From Saturnia japonica (Eukaryota > Arthropoda > Insecta > Lepidoptera > Saturniidae), in contig CM065318.1 in assembly GCA_033032175.1 (NCBI GenBank), positions 13,826,001 through 13,890,000 of the forward strand: 64,000 nt of DNA, read 5' to 3'. This document shows positions 10,253 to 20,693 of the stretch, in pieces (within the stretch, counting starts at the first letter, position 1; every line of letters begins with the position of its first letter). Below the pieces are notes generated by a model, which was not told where the DNA came from, searched no databases, and worked only from the letters and a program-made list of their open reading frames with translations. A program made the translations under genes and the position numbers.

Positions 10253-12794
10253 ATGGCGGACGTCGAGCTTGTGTCAGCGATTACTTTCGGGTTGACCTAT
10301 TTTTATTTTAAGAAAAGGCAAAATAAAATTGAACGAAAAAAAAGGAAACGACGACGATGGTGGATGATAAAAATTCACAGAAACCGTACAAGGTAACTAC
10401 AGTATACCTTCCTAGTAATACAATTTTTCAAATTAATATTTCAAGCTTTGTTTACAGTTTTACGTGACATGTAATTTTGCTTCATGATTTAATTCGTTTT
10501 TTTTTTGTTTTAGACAATTTATAGAAGAAAAATTTAATGAGCTTCTTTATGAACCATCTGGAGAGTTCCATAACTTTTGCCGCATGAGTTTTGCAAATTT
10601 TGAATATTTGCTAAACAAAATTTCTCCTATGATTTGTAAGAAAGATACAGACTTCAGAGAAGCCATACCTGCTAAATATCGTCTTGCAATAACATTAAGA
10701 TTCATCGCATCTGGTGACAGTTATAAAAGTTTACACTACGTATTTAAAGTATCCCCCCAAATAATATCAAAAATTATACCTGAAGTCTGCAAAGCTATTA
10801 ACGAAGTTCTGAAAAATGAAATAAAGGTAAAGTATGTTTATGTCTATTAAAAAAAAAAACAGAATAGTAATTTATTTATTTCAAAGTACCTAGGTATATA
10901 ATGTTTAGAACAGAGGTTTATAATAATAAATAAAACGATTATTTTATAAATTAAGTAGAAATGTAATTGAATACAGTTATTACAAATAAATTAGGTGCTA
11001 TAATTAAGTAAATGTAAATTAACAAATAATAATGTGAAAAATGTAATGTGTGTGTGTGTGACGTGTAATAATGTGAATTAATATCTCATTTTTCATAAGA
11101 CTCAAAATCTTCATAGGCCTTCAAAAATGCTTCATTAATAATGTTTTGACCTGTAGCTGGTACTAATAGTTCATTTGATGTAATATTAATGGTGCGAGTT
11201 CTATAATTGGAAGGGTCCGGTTGGGTTATATAATAGGTTTGAATGTTATTTTGAGAAGTGGAAGTAGAATATGACGTTTTGGAGGTTGAAGGACGGTTTG
11301 GAATCGGTGATGTATTTGGCAAAGGTTCGGAATATGATGTTTGGGAGGTTGAAGGTCGGTTTGGAATCGGTGATGTATTTGGTAAAGATTCGGAATATGA
11401 CATTTGGGAGGTTGAAGGACGATTTGGAATCGGTGATGTATTTAGTAAAGGTTCGGAATATGACGTTTGGGAGGTTGAAGGACGGTTTGGAATCGGTGAT
11501 GTATTTGGTAAAGATTCGGAATATGACGGGTATGGGACTGAGTAATGAGGAGATGTGGTATGACGCCTAATTAGCCTCTCCTTAATCCTATTAATAAATA
11601 AAGTGTCTATATCATACATAAATATTTTTCTGTCATCAGGAGGAAGTTCTCTCAATTTTTTTGCTAACAATTTTGAATAGAGATCGCAATCGTCGTCTTC
11701 CTTTGGTGACGTTGGTAGTTCGTTCTGCCTTTTACTTAAAATATTCGTTAACTGCCCAAAGGCTGATGACATCTGCCGCTCCGCTAAATCGGTGGCGGGA
11801 CGACGACGGGAAGTTACGGGTTTTGGCGTATAGGAAGAAGTTAATGGCTGCGTTAAATCGTTATCTTCTCCATTTTCTACTTCTATCTCTGCAGTTTCAT
11901 TCGGTTTTTCTAGTGATGAGGATTCCTGTCAAAATTAAATAATAGGTAAAAATTACTATTTTGGTTTGTTTTTTTTATAGCAGACATTGTACATTTTGAT
12001 TTCAGATGCCATCTACAGCAGATGCTTGGATGAATATAGAAAGGGGATATAGGAGCAAATTCCCACACTGTCTCGGTTCCATAGACGGTAAACATATTCT
12101 TATAGAAAGCCCACCTCATAGTGGAACTGAATATTTCAACTATAAGAAAACGTTTAGCATTGTTCTTTTGGCATTAGTTGATGCCAATTACAAATTTATA
12201 TATGCGGACATAGGATGCCAAGGAAGAATAAGTGATGGTGGTGTTTTTAATAATTCATCACTATGGCAAAAAATCTGCAGAAATGAAATTGATTTTCCCA
12301 AGCCATGCCCACTACCTGGATCGAAAATTAATGTGCCGTACGTTTTCATAGGAGATGGTGCTTTTGCACTAAGTATGCATGTTATGAAACCCTACCCAGG
12401 ACACCATGACGTCGGTTCACCAAAAAGGATATTCAATCAATGTTTATCTGGATCCCGGGTTGTTGTAGAAAACACATTTGGAATTTTAACTTCAGTGTTT
12501 AGAATTTTCCGGCGCCCAATTGATTTAGACCCGAGTACTATATCAGAAATTACAATGACCTGTGTACTAATACATAACTACCTTAGGAAAAATTCTCCAG
12601 AAAGATATACTCCCCCAGGAACGTTTGATTTATTTGACACTAATGGAGATCTATTAACGCCTGGATCTTGGAGAAGAAACAAAACTGAATATATTGCAAT
12701 TCAGAATATGTCAAACATACCCCGTAGATCACCCATGCATGCCAAACAGATTAGAGAAGAATTTACTTCATATTTTTGTAGAAGATCAAGATAG
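10253..12794 (+). CDS. PIF/Harbinger DDE transposase (three exons)
   Basis: The exons are 10253-10392, 10514-10826 and 12006-12794, with GT-AG introns (AAG/GTAACT, TTTTAG/A, AAG/GTAAAG, TTCAG/A). Phases match and give 413 residues without a break. Residues about 23-40 are strongly basic. The HTH-like region with FANFEYLL and PAKYRLAITLRFIASG is in exon 2. The DDE domain has GSIDGKH (Asp178), FIGDGAF (Asp268) and VVENTFG (Glu306), the HARBI1/DDE_Tnp_4 pattern. The length is typical. Intron 2 (10827-12005) contains the third exon of the oppositely oriented MADF gene. The start ATG at 10253 is the first in frame. The protein should cut and join the element ends together with the MADF partner, which in related elements helps nuclear import and end binding. 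Nothing suggests inactivation, although activity cannot be judged from sequence. Confidence 0.9.
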
Positions 12795-13423
12795 TATATT
12801 AATAATCGGCAAATATACCTATAGCTACTTATTTTAATCTGTGAAATATGTTGTAGTATATATTAAATATTAGTTTATATCAGGTAGTAATAAGAAAAGT
12901 TAGTATGTATAAGGTATATAAATTATATTTTTTATTTACTAGTGATATATGAATAAATAAACCATGTTGAAAATTTTGCTATTACTTACCCTCTCTGTAT
13001 TTATATTTTGTGTACTGGTATACACCGGAACTAAAAATGACTCCATAAGGTCATATGCAAACCAGATAGGTTTATAAGTATCATCAGCTCCTGAAATAAA
13101 ATTTCCAATGTTACATTCATGCATCATAGTACCATAGGTATTTAAATATTGGGATAAATATGCAGCAAAAGTTAAAACTAACCTGCACCAGACCGAATGG
13201 AGTCCTTTTTCTTTGCTAAGTGTCTTCGAAATGAAGCCATAAGTATTTCTTTTTTATTTTTAAGTTCCTTTACACCTTTGTTCATAATAGCACTAAGATG
13301 CGCCCACGCGTCGTTCACCTTCCTTCTGTTTTTATGGTCAACGTCTTTCGGATTCCAAATACACTGTTCATTTTGATATGCCTCTAAGAATATTAGCGTT
13401 GTGTCCTCAGACCAATCAGACAT
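11086..13423 (-). CDS. Harbinger-encoded MADF/BESS (Myb-like) DNA-binding protein (three exons)
   Basis: The minus-strand exons are 13423-13183, 13090-12990 and 11925-11086, joined in phase (GCAG/GTTAGT, TTTCAG/GA, AGG/GTAAGT, GACAG/GA). They encode 393 residues with no break. The MADF domain spans residues about 8-110: LIFLEAY, IWNPKD-x-DHKNRRK, then KPIWFAYDLMESFL. A BESS-like block lies near residues 190-220 (DLYSKLLAKKLRELPPDDRK). Four 21-residue repeats (PNTSPIPNRPSTSQ core) follow. The MADF domain should bind DNA and the BESS block should mediate protein contacts; in PIF/Harbinger elements this second protein partners the transposase. Intron 2 (11926-12989) contains the third exon of the transposase gene. 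A Helitron-like element sits 42 bases upstream of the start codon and may alter expression. Confidence 0.85.
11267..11518 (-). repeat. Four 63-base tandem repeats in the MADF protein gene
   Basis: The units begin at 11267, 11330, 11393 and 11456. Each encodes 21 residues with the core NTSPIPNRPSTSQ. The few differences between units suggest recent expansion. The period keeps the reading frame. Confidence 0.9.
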
Positions 13424-13464
13424 TTTTCCTGAAATAGGTTGGTAATTACAATTTTATTAGCATA

Positions 13465-13980
13465 CTAGCTGTGCCCGTGGATTCGCTCACGTGGACTACA
13501 GAATGCCCGTGCGAATCTTGCTCCCCCACTCCCGGCTATTTTAAAGACCAAAATGCTTATTGTGGGTGATCCTAAGAAGATAGATGTATACTCTCCCTGT
13601 TTTTTTGGAGATCTTTTTAATGCCTACAATTATGTATTAGGTACATTAATTTGCTATATCTCTTGTGGTTTACTCACCGTAAGCCATTTAAGCGCCCGAA
13701 TTGATTCACCATGACCAGTTTTTTTTTAATTATACGGAATCCTAATTATTTTTCTTAAATAAAAGTAGCTTAAGTTACTCCCTATAACATCAGCTATCTA
13801 TCAGTGAAAGTCTCGTCAAAATCGGTCCAACCGTTTCGGAGATTACCCGGAACAAATAAACCAAAATTTAAAAAAATGGTTTTTTGTTATATGTATCGTA
13901 TACACTTTCATATGAATTTAGTAAATAATTGTTATTTTGACATTACAAAAGAGACACTTCAATTTTATTAATTGTATAGA
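13465..13980 (-). mobile_element. Helitron-like element, type A, copy 2, inside the Harbinger
   Basis: It has the same ends as copy 1: A/TCTATACAATTAATAAAA on the minus strand and GCTAG/T at 13468-13465. It is inserted between the MADF gene and the right end of the Harbinger, so it is younger than the Harbinger insertion or travelled with it. Confidence 0.75.
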
Positions 13981-14164
13981 TAAGATACACAAAATGTCAC
14001 AATTCGTAATTTCCTTGAATTGTATGAAAAGAGAGTTTTAACAACCAATAAAACTTACCTATATTATACGCAATGGCACAGCATATAGTAAGAATAATAA
14101 CCACTAGCAAGTTCGTCCGCCACCCGCAAGCTCGCGCGTACAACTGATTGCTTTACAAGCGTTT

Positions 14165-14340
14165 GGATACATCGCAAACATGTTTGTCGAACACCCTTTG
14201 ATTTGTGCTCAAAAACCGACACCGACTCCGATCACTGGCAAACACAAACAAAAACAGGCAAACACATGCAAACACCTATCCACACGTTTGTGTTTGCTGT
14301 TTGGTGTTTGCTGTTTGCCGTTGTTTGCCAAGCCTGTGGA
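14165..14340. repeat. Right subterminal CAAACAC/GTGTTTG repeats
   Basis: Numerous copies of gcaaacac, ggcaaacac and gtgtttgctgttt fill this end. They mirror the left subterminal region. Confidence 0.5.
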
Positions 14341-14433
14341 GGCGGCTTAAAAGCATATATTGTACAAATACATCTTTTTTTCTTTAATTTGCCCCTTTTT
14401 TATTGGGTTTTTCTAAATGTGTCCATGAGTGTA

Positions 14434-16688
14434 TCTAGGAACTTTTTTTACAGCAGCGGGAGGCCGTAGATCTTAGTGGAATAGGAAATATAATATAATT
14501 ATTAATTTCAAATTTATATTTCAAGTTGTTTTTGAGGAAAAAAGTCTGGATATACGGATAGACAGACAACAAAGTGATTCTATAGGTAAGGGTTACGTGT
14601 TTTTCATTATTAGGTATTGTAACCCCCCCCCCCTCTATATACGGGGTCTAACCCCTTATACTTCCCCTTTGATTGCATAATGATTAAATACAAACTTATT
14701 CAATCTTTTTAACTGTTACTTGATCGTGATCGTCTAATATGGCATTACGTTGTGAATTAAACAAAGTTGTAGTAAACAAGTTCTTTAATCTGGTACTCAG
14801 AAAACATAACATTAAATCAAATTAGTAAATTAGAACTTACTCAAACACTTGACAGAAAGTGTTAAAATACATTGTATGAAATAAAGTTAATATTAATACT
14901 ATAATAAACTGTAGTTATGTACTGTACTAGAAATATGTTTAATTGCACATGAAAGTTGTTCAAAAGGTTTTTTTTTTTTAAGTTATTTTCCCACCTCCTC
15001 AAGCCCGCAAAAGTAGCACTAATTTTTATAGTGAAACTCAACAATCAACCACCGCTAGCATTGCTAGTGAAGTTTAAGGGTGAGAAGGCAGGATATAGGA
15101 ATACTGGAACCAGTTCCATATTTAAGTAAAAATAAATGAATCTAATGATTCAATCTAATGGGTAGTAATAGCAGACACAGTAAAGGCCAACTATAACCCT
15201 TCAAGATGATAAAGAAAGCTCCAAGGTGACAGAGTCAACCAGGGAGAAAATATGTAACTCACTTCAATCCAGACCTCCCCGTACAGGAAATAAAGCTAGA
15301 CTCTACCGACTGTGGGATATATATGGAGAGGGACGTAGTCGCAACTCCTATCCTTTAGTCACAAATTTCCCTATCACTGTACGGATCAAAAGACATGAAT
15401 ATGTAGAAGATGAGCCACGCCCTAACAAGTATTGTGATTAGAAGGGTATAGAAGCCAGTACATAGTATGACTAAAACCCATCGGATTAAATATAATATTG
15501 CCTTATTAAATGGTAGGCTGAACCAATAGTTATATAATAATATCACACTAGTTCCAAAAGGAATGTGGATAGGTATTTGGAATTTATATGTGTTGAACCA
15601 AATCAACACTGAGTATTTGTACTATAATGTAGTAGTATATAATACTATGATATAGTATTATAAATGATAATTTGAAAAGGCATTTGAACATCTGCTTGGT
15701 TCCAGTCACCATTACTTTATAATGTACTAACCGGCAACCACACAGAATATCCATTACCATTTTGTTTTTATGAGCCAATGAAATTGATAATTGAACTAGC
15801 ACTGACTCTATTCAACACACATTTTGAACAATGAAGGCGGTAGGTGATTGCGTAGGCATAAGGACTGTTTGTCCCTTTGGCAAAACCACAAATATTACCC
15901 TTGAACAACCATATGTACCTTACCTTTACCTGTGTATAAAATATAGTATGTGAAATGTTACATGTAGATGATGTGTAGTGATTTATATTCTCATGAGAAT
16001 ATTATATATTACAAATAACAATAACACACAAATAGTTCCTTATTTATCTAAGTATGTAATTATAATACCTTTCTTTACCAAGGTATTCACATATGTATAT
16101 TTTACATGAATAAAGTAATATACATTAGTTTTATTGAATTCAATTTCTAGGTATTTCTTATAGAAATTACCAATTAAAGATATTAAAATTAAAGATTTAT
16201 GAACACATACATGCAATGAAACTTTCAGGCTACCCTAAAACTCGCTAGTACATTCACTATCACGCGCTAATCCTACTTCTCGAATTATGCTAGATTTGAT
16301 AAAATCTCCCGTAAATAAGACTACTGATATCGCAAGATTCTAGATTCGTACTCTAACCTAACCCTAATAACTTTTCCTATATTTTCTGTGGGATCTCCCT
16401 GACACCGATCGCGAACTTCTTCATGTATTTTTTTGCAGACGCAACGAGCAAGAACAAAAACCCGAATATTACCTAGCTAGTTACACTGTTAATACCGACA
16501 GAAATTTTAACTGTTTTCACCAGCATTATAACGACCTATGTAGTATTTACTCACTTTTGGTATAATCACGTCTGATATCTACTGACTGACTGTTTTCGAC
16601 CGACTATGATTCACTGCGATTCACTGCCTCGACCGACCGATCGATCCTCTCTGATTGACTGCCCTTAACCGATTCCTCGTTTTCTAAC
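14434..16688. other. Spacer with no recognised gene
   Basis: A C-run occurs near 14622-14634. The part at 15140-15450 is less AT-rich, with a 71-codon open frame matching nothing I know. The part at 16390-16688 holds short CGACCGAC and GATTCACTG repetitions. I see no splice-supported gene. Confidence 0.4.
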
Positions 16689-16936
16689 TTTTTTTTTTTT
16701 TTTTTTTTAATGAACTGACTACACTGTTAGCCTTAGGGGCCCTAAAGCCGCTGCGGCTTTTACAGCTTCACCGGACTTGGGGGCGAGCGCAGAGGGCACT
16801 CAGCCGCGAAAGTTTTGTGGACGACTCGCACGAGGGTGCCAAAGTGGCCGGACCTCGGCTCGGGAGGTCGCCGCGTTCGCAAATAGGTCGCGATCTAATC
16901 GAATCCCTACACCTACGATTCGAGCTAACTAATTTA

Positions 16937-16994
16937 TACACATAGGCACGTTCCCTTCCTCCTGGGAGGAAGGAAGGAACCGTGCGTATGTGTA
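16937..16994 (-). other. Conserved hairpin in the LINE 3' UTR, copy 2
   Basis: The arms tacacataggcacg (16937-16950) and cgtgcgtatgtgta (16981-16994) pair with one mismatch, with further pairing inside. Compared with 1503-1560, one pair has changed from T-A to C-G on both arms. Confidence 0.7.
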
Positions 16995-17221
16995 TTCAGT
17001 AATCGGAATGTTTCTACACTAACTAGCGCTAACTAACTAGCGTAAAAAAAGAAAGAAAAAAAAAAGGTCCCTCACAGAACCTATGTACCTGTGTGGTGTG
17101 CACGTGTGTATGTTCATACGTGTGTAGTGTTGTATGTAGGTAGCTAAGTGATGCACGTACAGTGTCACTTGTATCGCGCGGGCGGTTGCCTGACCCAAGG
17201 GTTTCACTCCGAGGAACGGAC

Positions 17222-20117
17222 CTAGGCTTGGGTTACCGCTAGAGAGGGTGGACGTGACGGGTGTGCGGGAGCGAAGTTGACCGCCCGCCCTCTGCGGAGA
17301 GAGCGGTGGTTACGCGGGCGTGGGCGCTGGCACGCTCTGTTTGGAGAGACGGATGTGTAATATTTATTCGCATTTTCGATGTGATCGTCGGGATCAATAA
17401 AAATATTGCGCGGCCGGCGTTTGCACCGGATGTCCGTGGGTACCGAAACATAAGTGGCGGCTGTTTTTATCAACGGATTCGCGTGGTTCGACGCGGTGTC
17501 GAAATACGAACGGGAGAGCTGTTTAACGTAGGCATGTATCGAAGGAAGCTCCATATCTCTATGGAGATCTACGCTTCGAACATACCACGGGGCCCCGGTG
17601 AGACGATAGAGGAACCTATTCTGTATCGATTGTAACCGTTTGAAACTCGACTCGGACATATGTGCGAACACAGCGCAACTGTATGTCAAAATTGGTCGAA
17701 TACACGTCTTGTAGAGCGTGAGCTTATGTCGCGTGGACATTTTGCTCACCGAACACAACAGAGGATGCAACCGGCCCAGGACCCACGCGGCCCTGTTCCT
17801 AACCTTACGGATGTGGGGTCTAAAAGAGAGCCTACTATCTAGGGTTACCCCTAGATATTTGGTCTCTCTTACATACGGAATCGGATTATCGTAGAGCTTA
17901 ACAGGTTTAATCTTCCACGGTATCTGTGACGAATCCGCATCGAAGAGCATCGCGGCGCTCTTCGAGGGATTGACGGCTATTCGCCACTCGTTAAACCACT
18001 TCCCGAGAGTGGTCACGGCGCGTTGGACTTTGTGTCTGAGGTCGGATCTATTCCTATCTGAGGCATATAAGACTGTATCGTCAGCGTATAGCCCTACCTC
18101 GACCTCCGGGAGTCGAGGTAGGTCACTGACGTACAGGTTAAATAGGCTAGGAGCCAGGATCGAACCTTGGGGAACGCCTGAGCGTATTGGACGGGGCGTG
18201 GACTATTCACCTTCCACTCTATAGCGGAAGGTGCGATCTGTTAGATAATCGCGAATTATTTTGATTAACCTATCGGGGACTTCAAAGCGGTACAACTTGT
18301 AAATCAATCCCTCGTGCCAGACCTTATCAAAGGCCTTGGCCACGTCGAAAAAGACCACAAGTGTACGGCGGGGTTTATAAAGTTCAGCAAAATTAAATGC
18401 AACGTGCTCCGTGAGGCGGTGCACTTGATGAGTGCAAGAATATCTAGCACGGAAACCGAATTGCTCAGGCGGATAGAGGTCTTTCTCCTCTATTACTGGC
18501 TTGAGACGGTTCAGAAGGATCCGCTCGTAAATTTTCCCTAACGTATTTAGGAGACTGATCGGGCGATAGCTGTCGGGAAGCGACGCGCTCTTGCCGGGCT
18601 TACGGATACCTATGACTATTGCCTTTTTCCAGGCGGCTGGAAAATGGCAGTGGACTATGGCTACATTGAATATGCAGACCAAAAGAGCTATGAGGCGATC
18701 GGGAAGAAGTCTAAGTACTTCATTCCTGATCCCGTCAGGACCTGGTTTTTTTCTAAGCTTAAGGCTTTTTATAATGGAAAGAACCTCCTCAGACGTGACT
18801 GGGGACAGGGAGTCTGTCGCGGGGAGCTTATCCAGCTCCCGCACGCATCCATCGATACCCTCGACCCGGTCGGTATTTGCATCGACACTGTTCGGAGAGC
18901 ACTGGCTCTCCAAACATGTGGCGAGGCACTCCGCCTTGTCGCTGCTATCGAAGGCGAGTGGTATACTGGGACCCCTCTCGAGGGGGGGCATAAGATAAGA
19001 AGCCTCTATTTTGAGGCTGTGAGTTAATTTCCAGTAAGCCAGATACGACGGCCTTAGCCCTTCGACGAGGGCGTCCCATCTGTGACTTCTGAGTTCTAAT
19101 ATACGGGCTCTAACCGATCTTTGAAGTGCGCGTAAACGTGCGCGGTTTTCCTCGGTCGGATAGTGGTCGTGCGCACGAGTCGCCGCGTTCTTTTCCGTCA
19201 ACAACGCCCGCACGTCGGCAGGGAGTACGAAGCGGCGATCGCTCGCCTCTTCGACCTCTCTCGAGGCCTCTCCGATGCCGACCTGCAGGTGGTCGACCAG
19301 GGAATCGATCGCGAGATCTACATCCGCAACGGACCCCAATACGTCCGGGATCCTATCTAAGCTGGACGAGGACGGCCTGTCCGCAAGATAATGTTTTAGC
19401 TTGGCATAGTCAACCACTTGGACCGAAGGAGGGCTCTAGTCGTCTGGTTGACCTAGCTGCATGATGACCGGACGGTGGTCGGAGTCGAGCTCGTGTACGA
19501 CCCGAATGAGTCGTAACCGAAGCGCGATACCTTTAATGAGAGCTACATCAAGCACTGTCGGCATACAGTTGTCTTGAAAGTGGGTGGGAGTGGGTGGCGC
19601 TATGACATCAAAGTTTAGCACGTTCGTTAGCTCTTCGAGTTTAACCCCATTACTGGAGTCTCTCCAATTGCCAAACGAAGTGTGTCCACAATTGAGGTCA
19701 CCCGCTATAATGACCGATTCACCGAGCGAAAGTAGCTTTTCTAGGTCAGACCTGAGAGGCTCTTTCCTCGGCGAGAGATAAACTGAAACTAACGTTATGG
19801 ACGGGTGGTCGGTCATTCCTAGTCTACACACGGATACTTCCATATTGGTAAGTATCGGAGGATCTACCGGCGTACAATATAACGATCGTTTGTAATAAAT
19901 GAGAGTGCCGCCCCCGCAGGCCGGCCCGGTCATTTCTTACAATATTGTAGTTCGCGATTTTTGGATCACGTTTAGCACGCTTTAAGAGCGTCTCCTGCAC
20001 TAAAAGAACATCTACTTGGTGATCTTTAAGAAAGGTCGCGACGAGATCACGCTGCGGATATAAGTTCCGTGCGTTAAAAAACGAAAGATTTAACGCTTTC
20101 GGTTTAAACTTAGCCAT
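17222..20117 (-). pseudogene. LINE ORF2: endonuclease and reverse transcriptase with three lesions
   Basis: The frame begins at the ATG at 20117, 10 bases after the ORF1 stop. The apurinic-type endonuclease shows LSFFNARNLYPQ, VLLVQETLL, AGDLNC and SDHRPVIMQL. The reverse transcriptase shows FGFRARYSCTHQ, FFDVAKAFDKVWHEG, SGVPQGSILAPSLFNLYVSD and YADDTVLYA, the jockey-clade pattern. The gene is broken by one frameshift near 19925 and by in-frame TAG codons at 19438-19436 and 18205-18203. Otherwise the frame continues to about 17222, where two overlapping frames end. Few lesions in 2.9 kb imply a fairly recent insertion that is no longer functional. Confidence 0.85.
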
Positions 20118-20127
20118 TGAAAGGCCC

Positions 20128-20360
20128 TTATTTATTGTTACTCGCCTCACGGTCGAGACGTTGTAGCGTCTCTACGAGGCGGGGGAACGCGCAAGCGGTC
20201 TTGATGAGACCGAAGCGCTCCAAATGATCATTGTACTCAATGAGCTCGCGGATATCGTGCTCGCGAGTGAGCAGTATCATTAAGTCGTTACTATTAACGA
20301 CAGCGTTGGCGGGCGCGCGGGGCGCAGGAGCGCGGGGCGCGGGAATGTCCGCATTGTAAA
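20128..20360 (-). pseudogene. LINE ORF1, C-terminal fragment
   Basis: The open frame reads ANAVVNSNDLMILLTREHD and ends in FPRLVETLQRLDREASNNK before the TAA at 20130-20128. Upstream it is Pro/Ala/Arg-rich and is cut off by the 5' truncation. It is the tail of the gag-like ORF1 protein of the element. Confidence 0.6.
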
Positions 20361-20693
20361 CAATATCTTTTATTTTTATTTTATAAATTTTAACCTTTAT
20401 TACAAAAATTTTAAATTACCTACGTTTGTCAAAACATCGAATCATACTAGATTTAAAGTACTTATAATGTTAAACGAGGCAGCGTTACTTGTATTGATTT
20501 TATTTTTATATTGATTACAAAATTATAGCTAGGTACTTAGGGTGGATCTGTTACAGTGTGGAACCCTAAAAAGGCTATTTAATTTCTAAAAATAAAAATA
20601 TGTTTTATAAAAATACTTTATTCACATTATACTAATATCAGAAATTTCATCATCATCAGTTATTATAGATGACAATTTTTATTATCAGGGTGG
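20361..20693. other. AT-rich spacer with the polyadenylation signal of gene C
   Basis: AATAAA on the minus strand at 20622-20617, about 70 bases beyond the stop of gene C. Nothing else was seen. Confidence 0.5.

Larger units (their letters stand above)
10114..14347. mobile_element. Complete PIF/Harbinger DNA transposon
   Basis: The ends are a 21-base perfect inverted repeat starting AGCCGCCTCCACAGG, with identical TAA target duplications at 10111-10113 and 14348-14350. Both genes expected of the superfamily are present with intact spliced frames: a DDE transposase on the plus strand and a MADF/BESS DNA-binding protein on the minus strand. Subterminal regions are packed with CAAACAC motifs. 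The element is 4,234 bases long, including a 516-base Helitron-like insertion at 13465-13980. It sits inside an older Tc1-like element. Confidence 0.9.
9256..14431. mobile_element. Tc1-like element disrupted by nested insertions
   Basis: The left end (CACTCATGGACATATTTAG from 9256) and the reverse complement of the right end (to 14431) share an inverted repeat of about 34 bases. Both ends are flanked by TA (9254-9255 and 14432-14433), as expected for Tc1/mariner. Inside are a SINE, the C-terminal part of a Tc1 transposase at 9690-9925, and a whole Harbinger element, so the original element was much shorter. Most of the transposase is missing. Confidence 0.75.
16689..20360 (-). mobile_element. 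Jockey-type LINE, 5'-truncated
   Basis: On the minus strand this runs from the C-terminal part of ORF1 (about 20360-20128), through ORF2 (20117 to about 17222) and a 3' UTR of about 530 bases, to a 20-base A-tail (T-run at 16689-16708). The gap between the ORF1 stop and the ORF2 start is 10 bases. The 3' UTR contains the hairpin at 16937-16994 and the family-specific terminal segment. The 5' end stops abruptly inside ORF1. No target-site duplication was found. Confidence 0.85.

Noticed and set aside
11258..11570. Repetitive open frames on the plus strand opposite the MADF gene
   Set aside because: Produced by the 63-base repeats in the antisense direction; the minus frame joins its exons in phase.
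15226..15441. 71-codon open frame
   Set aside because: No recognisable motif, signal or splice context; cannot be told from chance.
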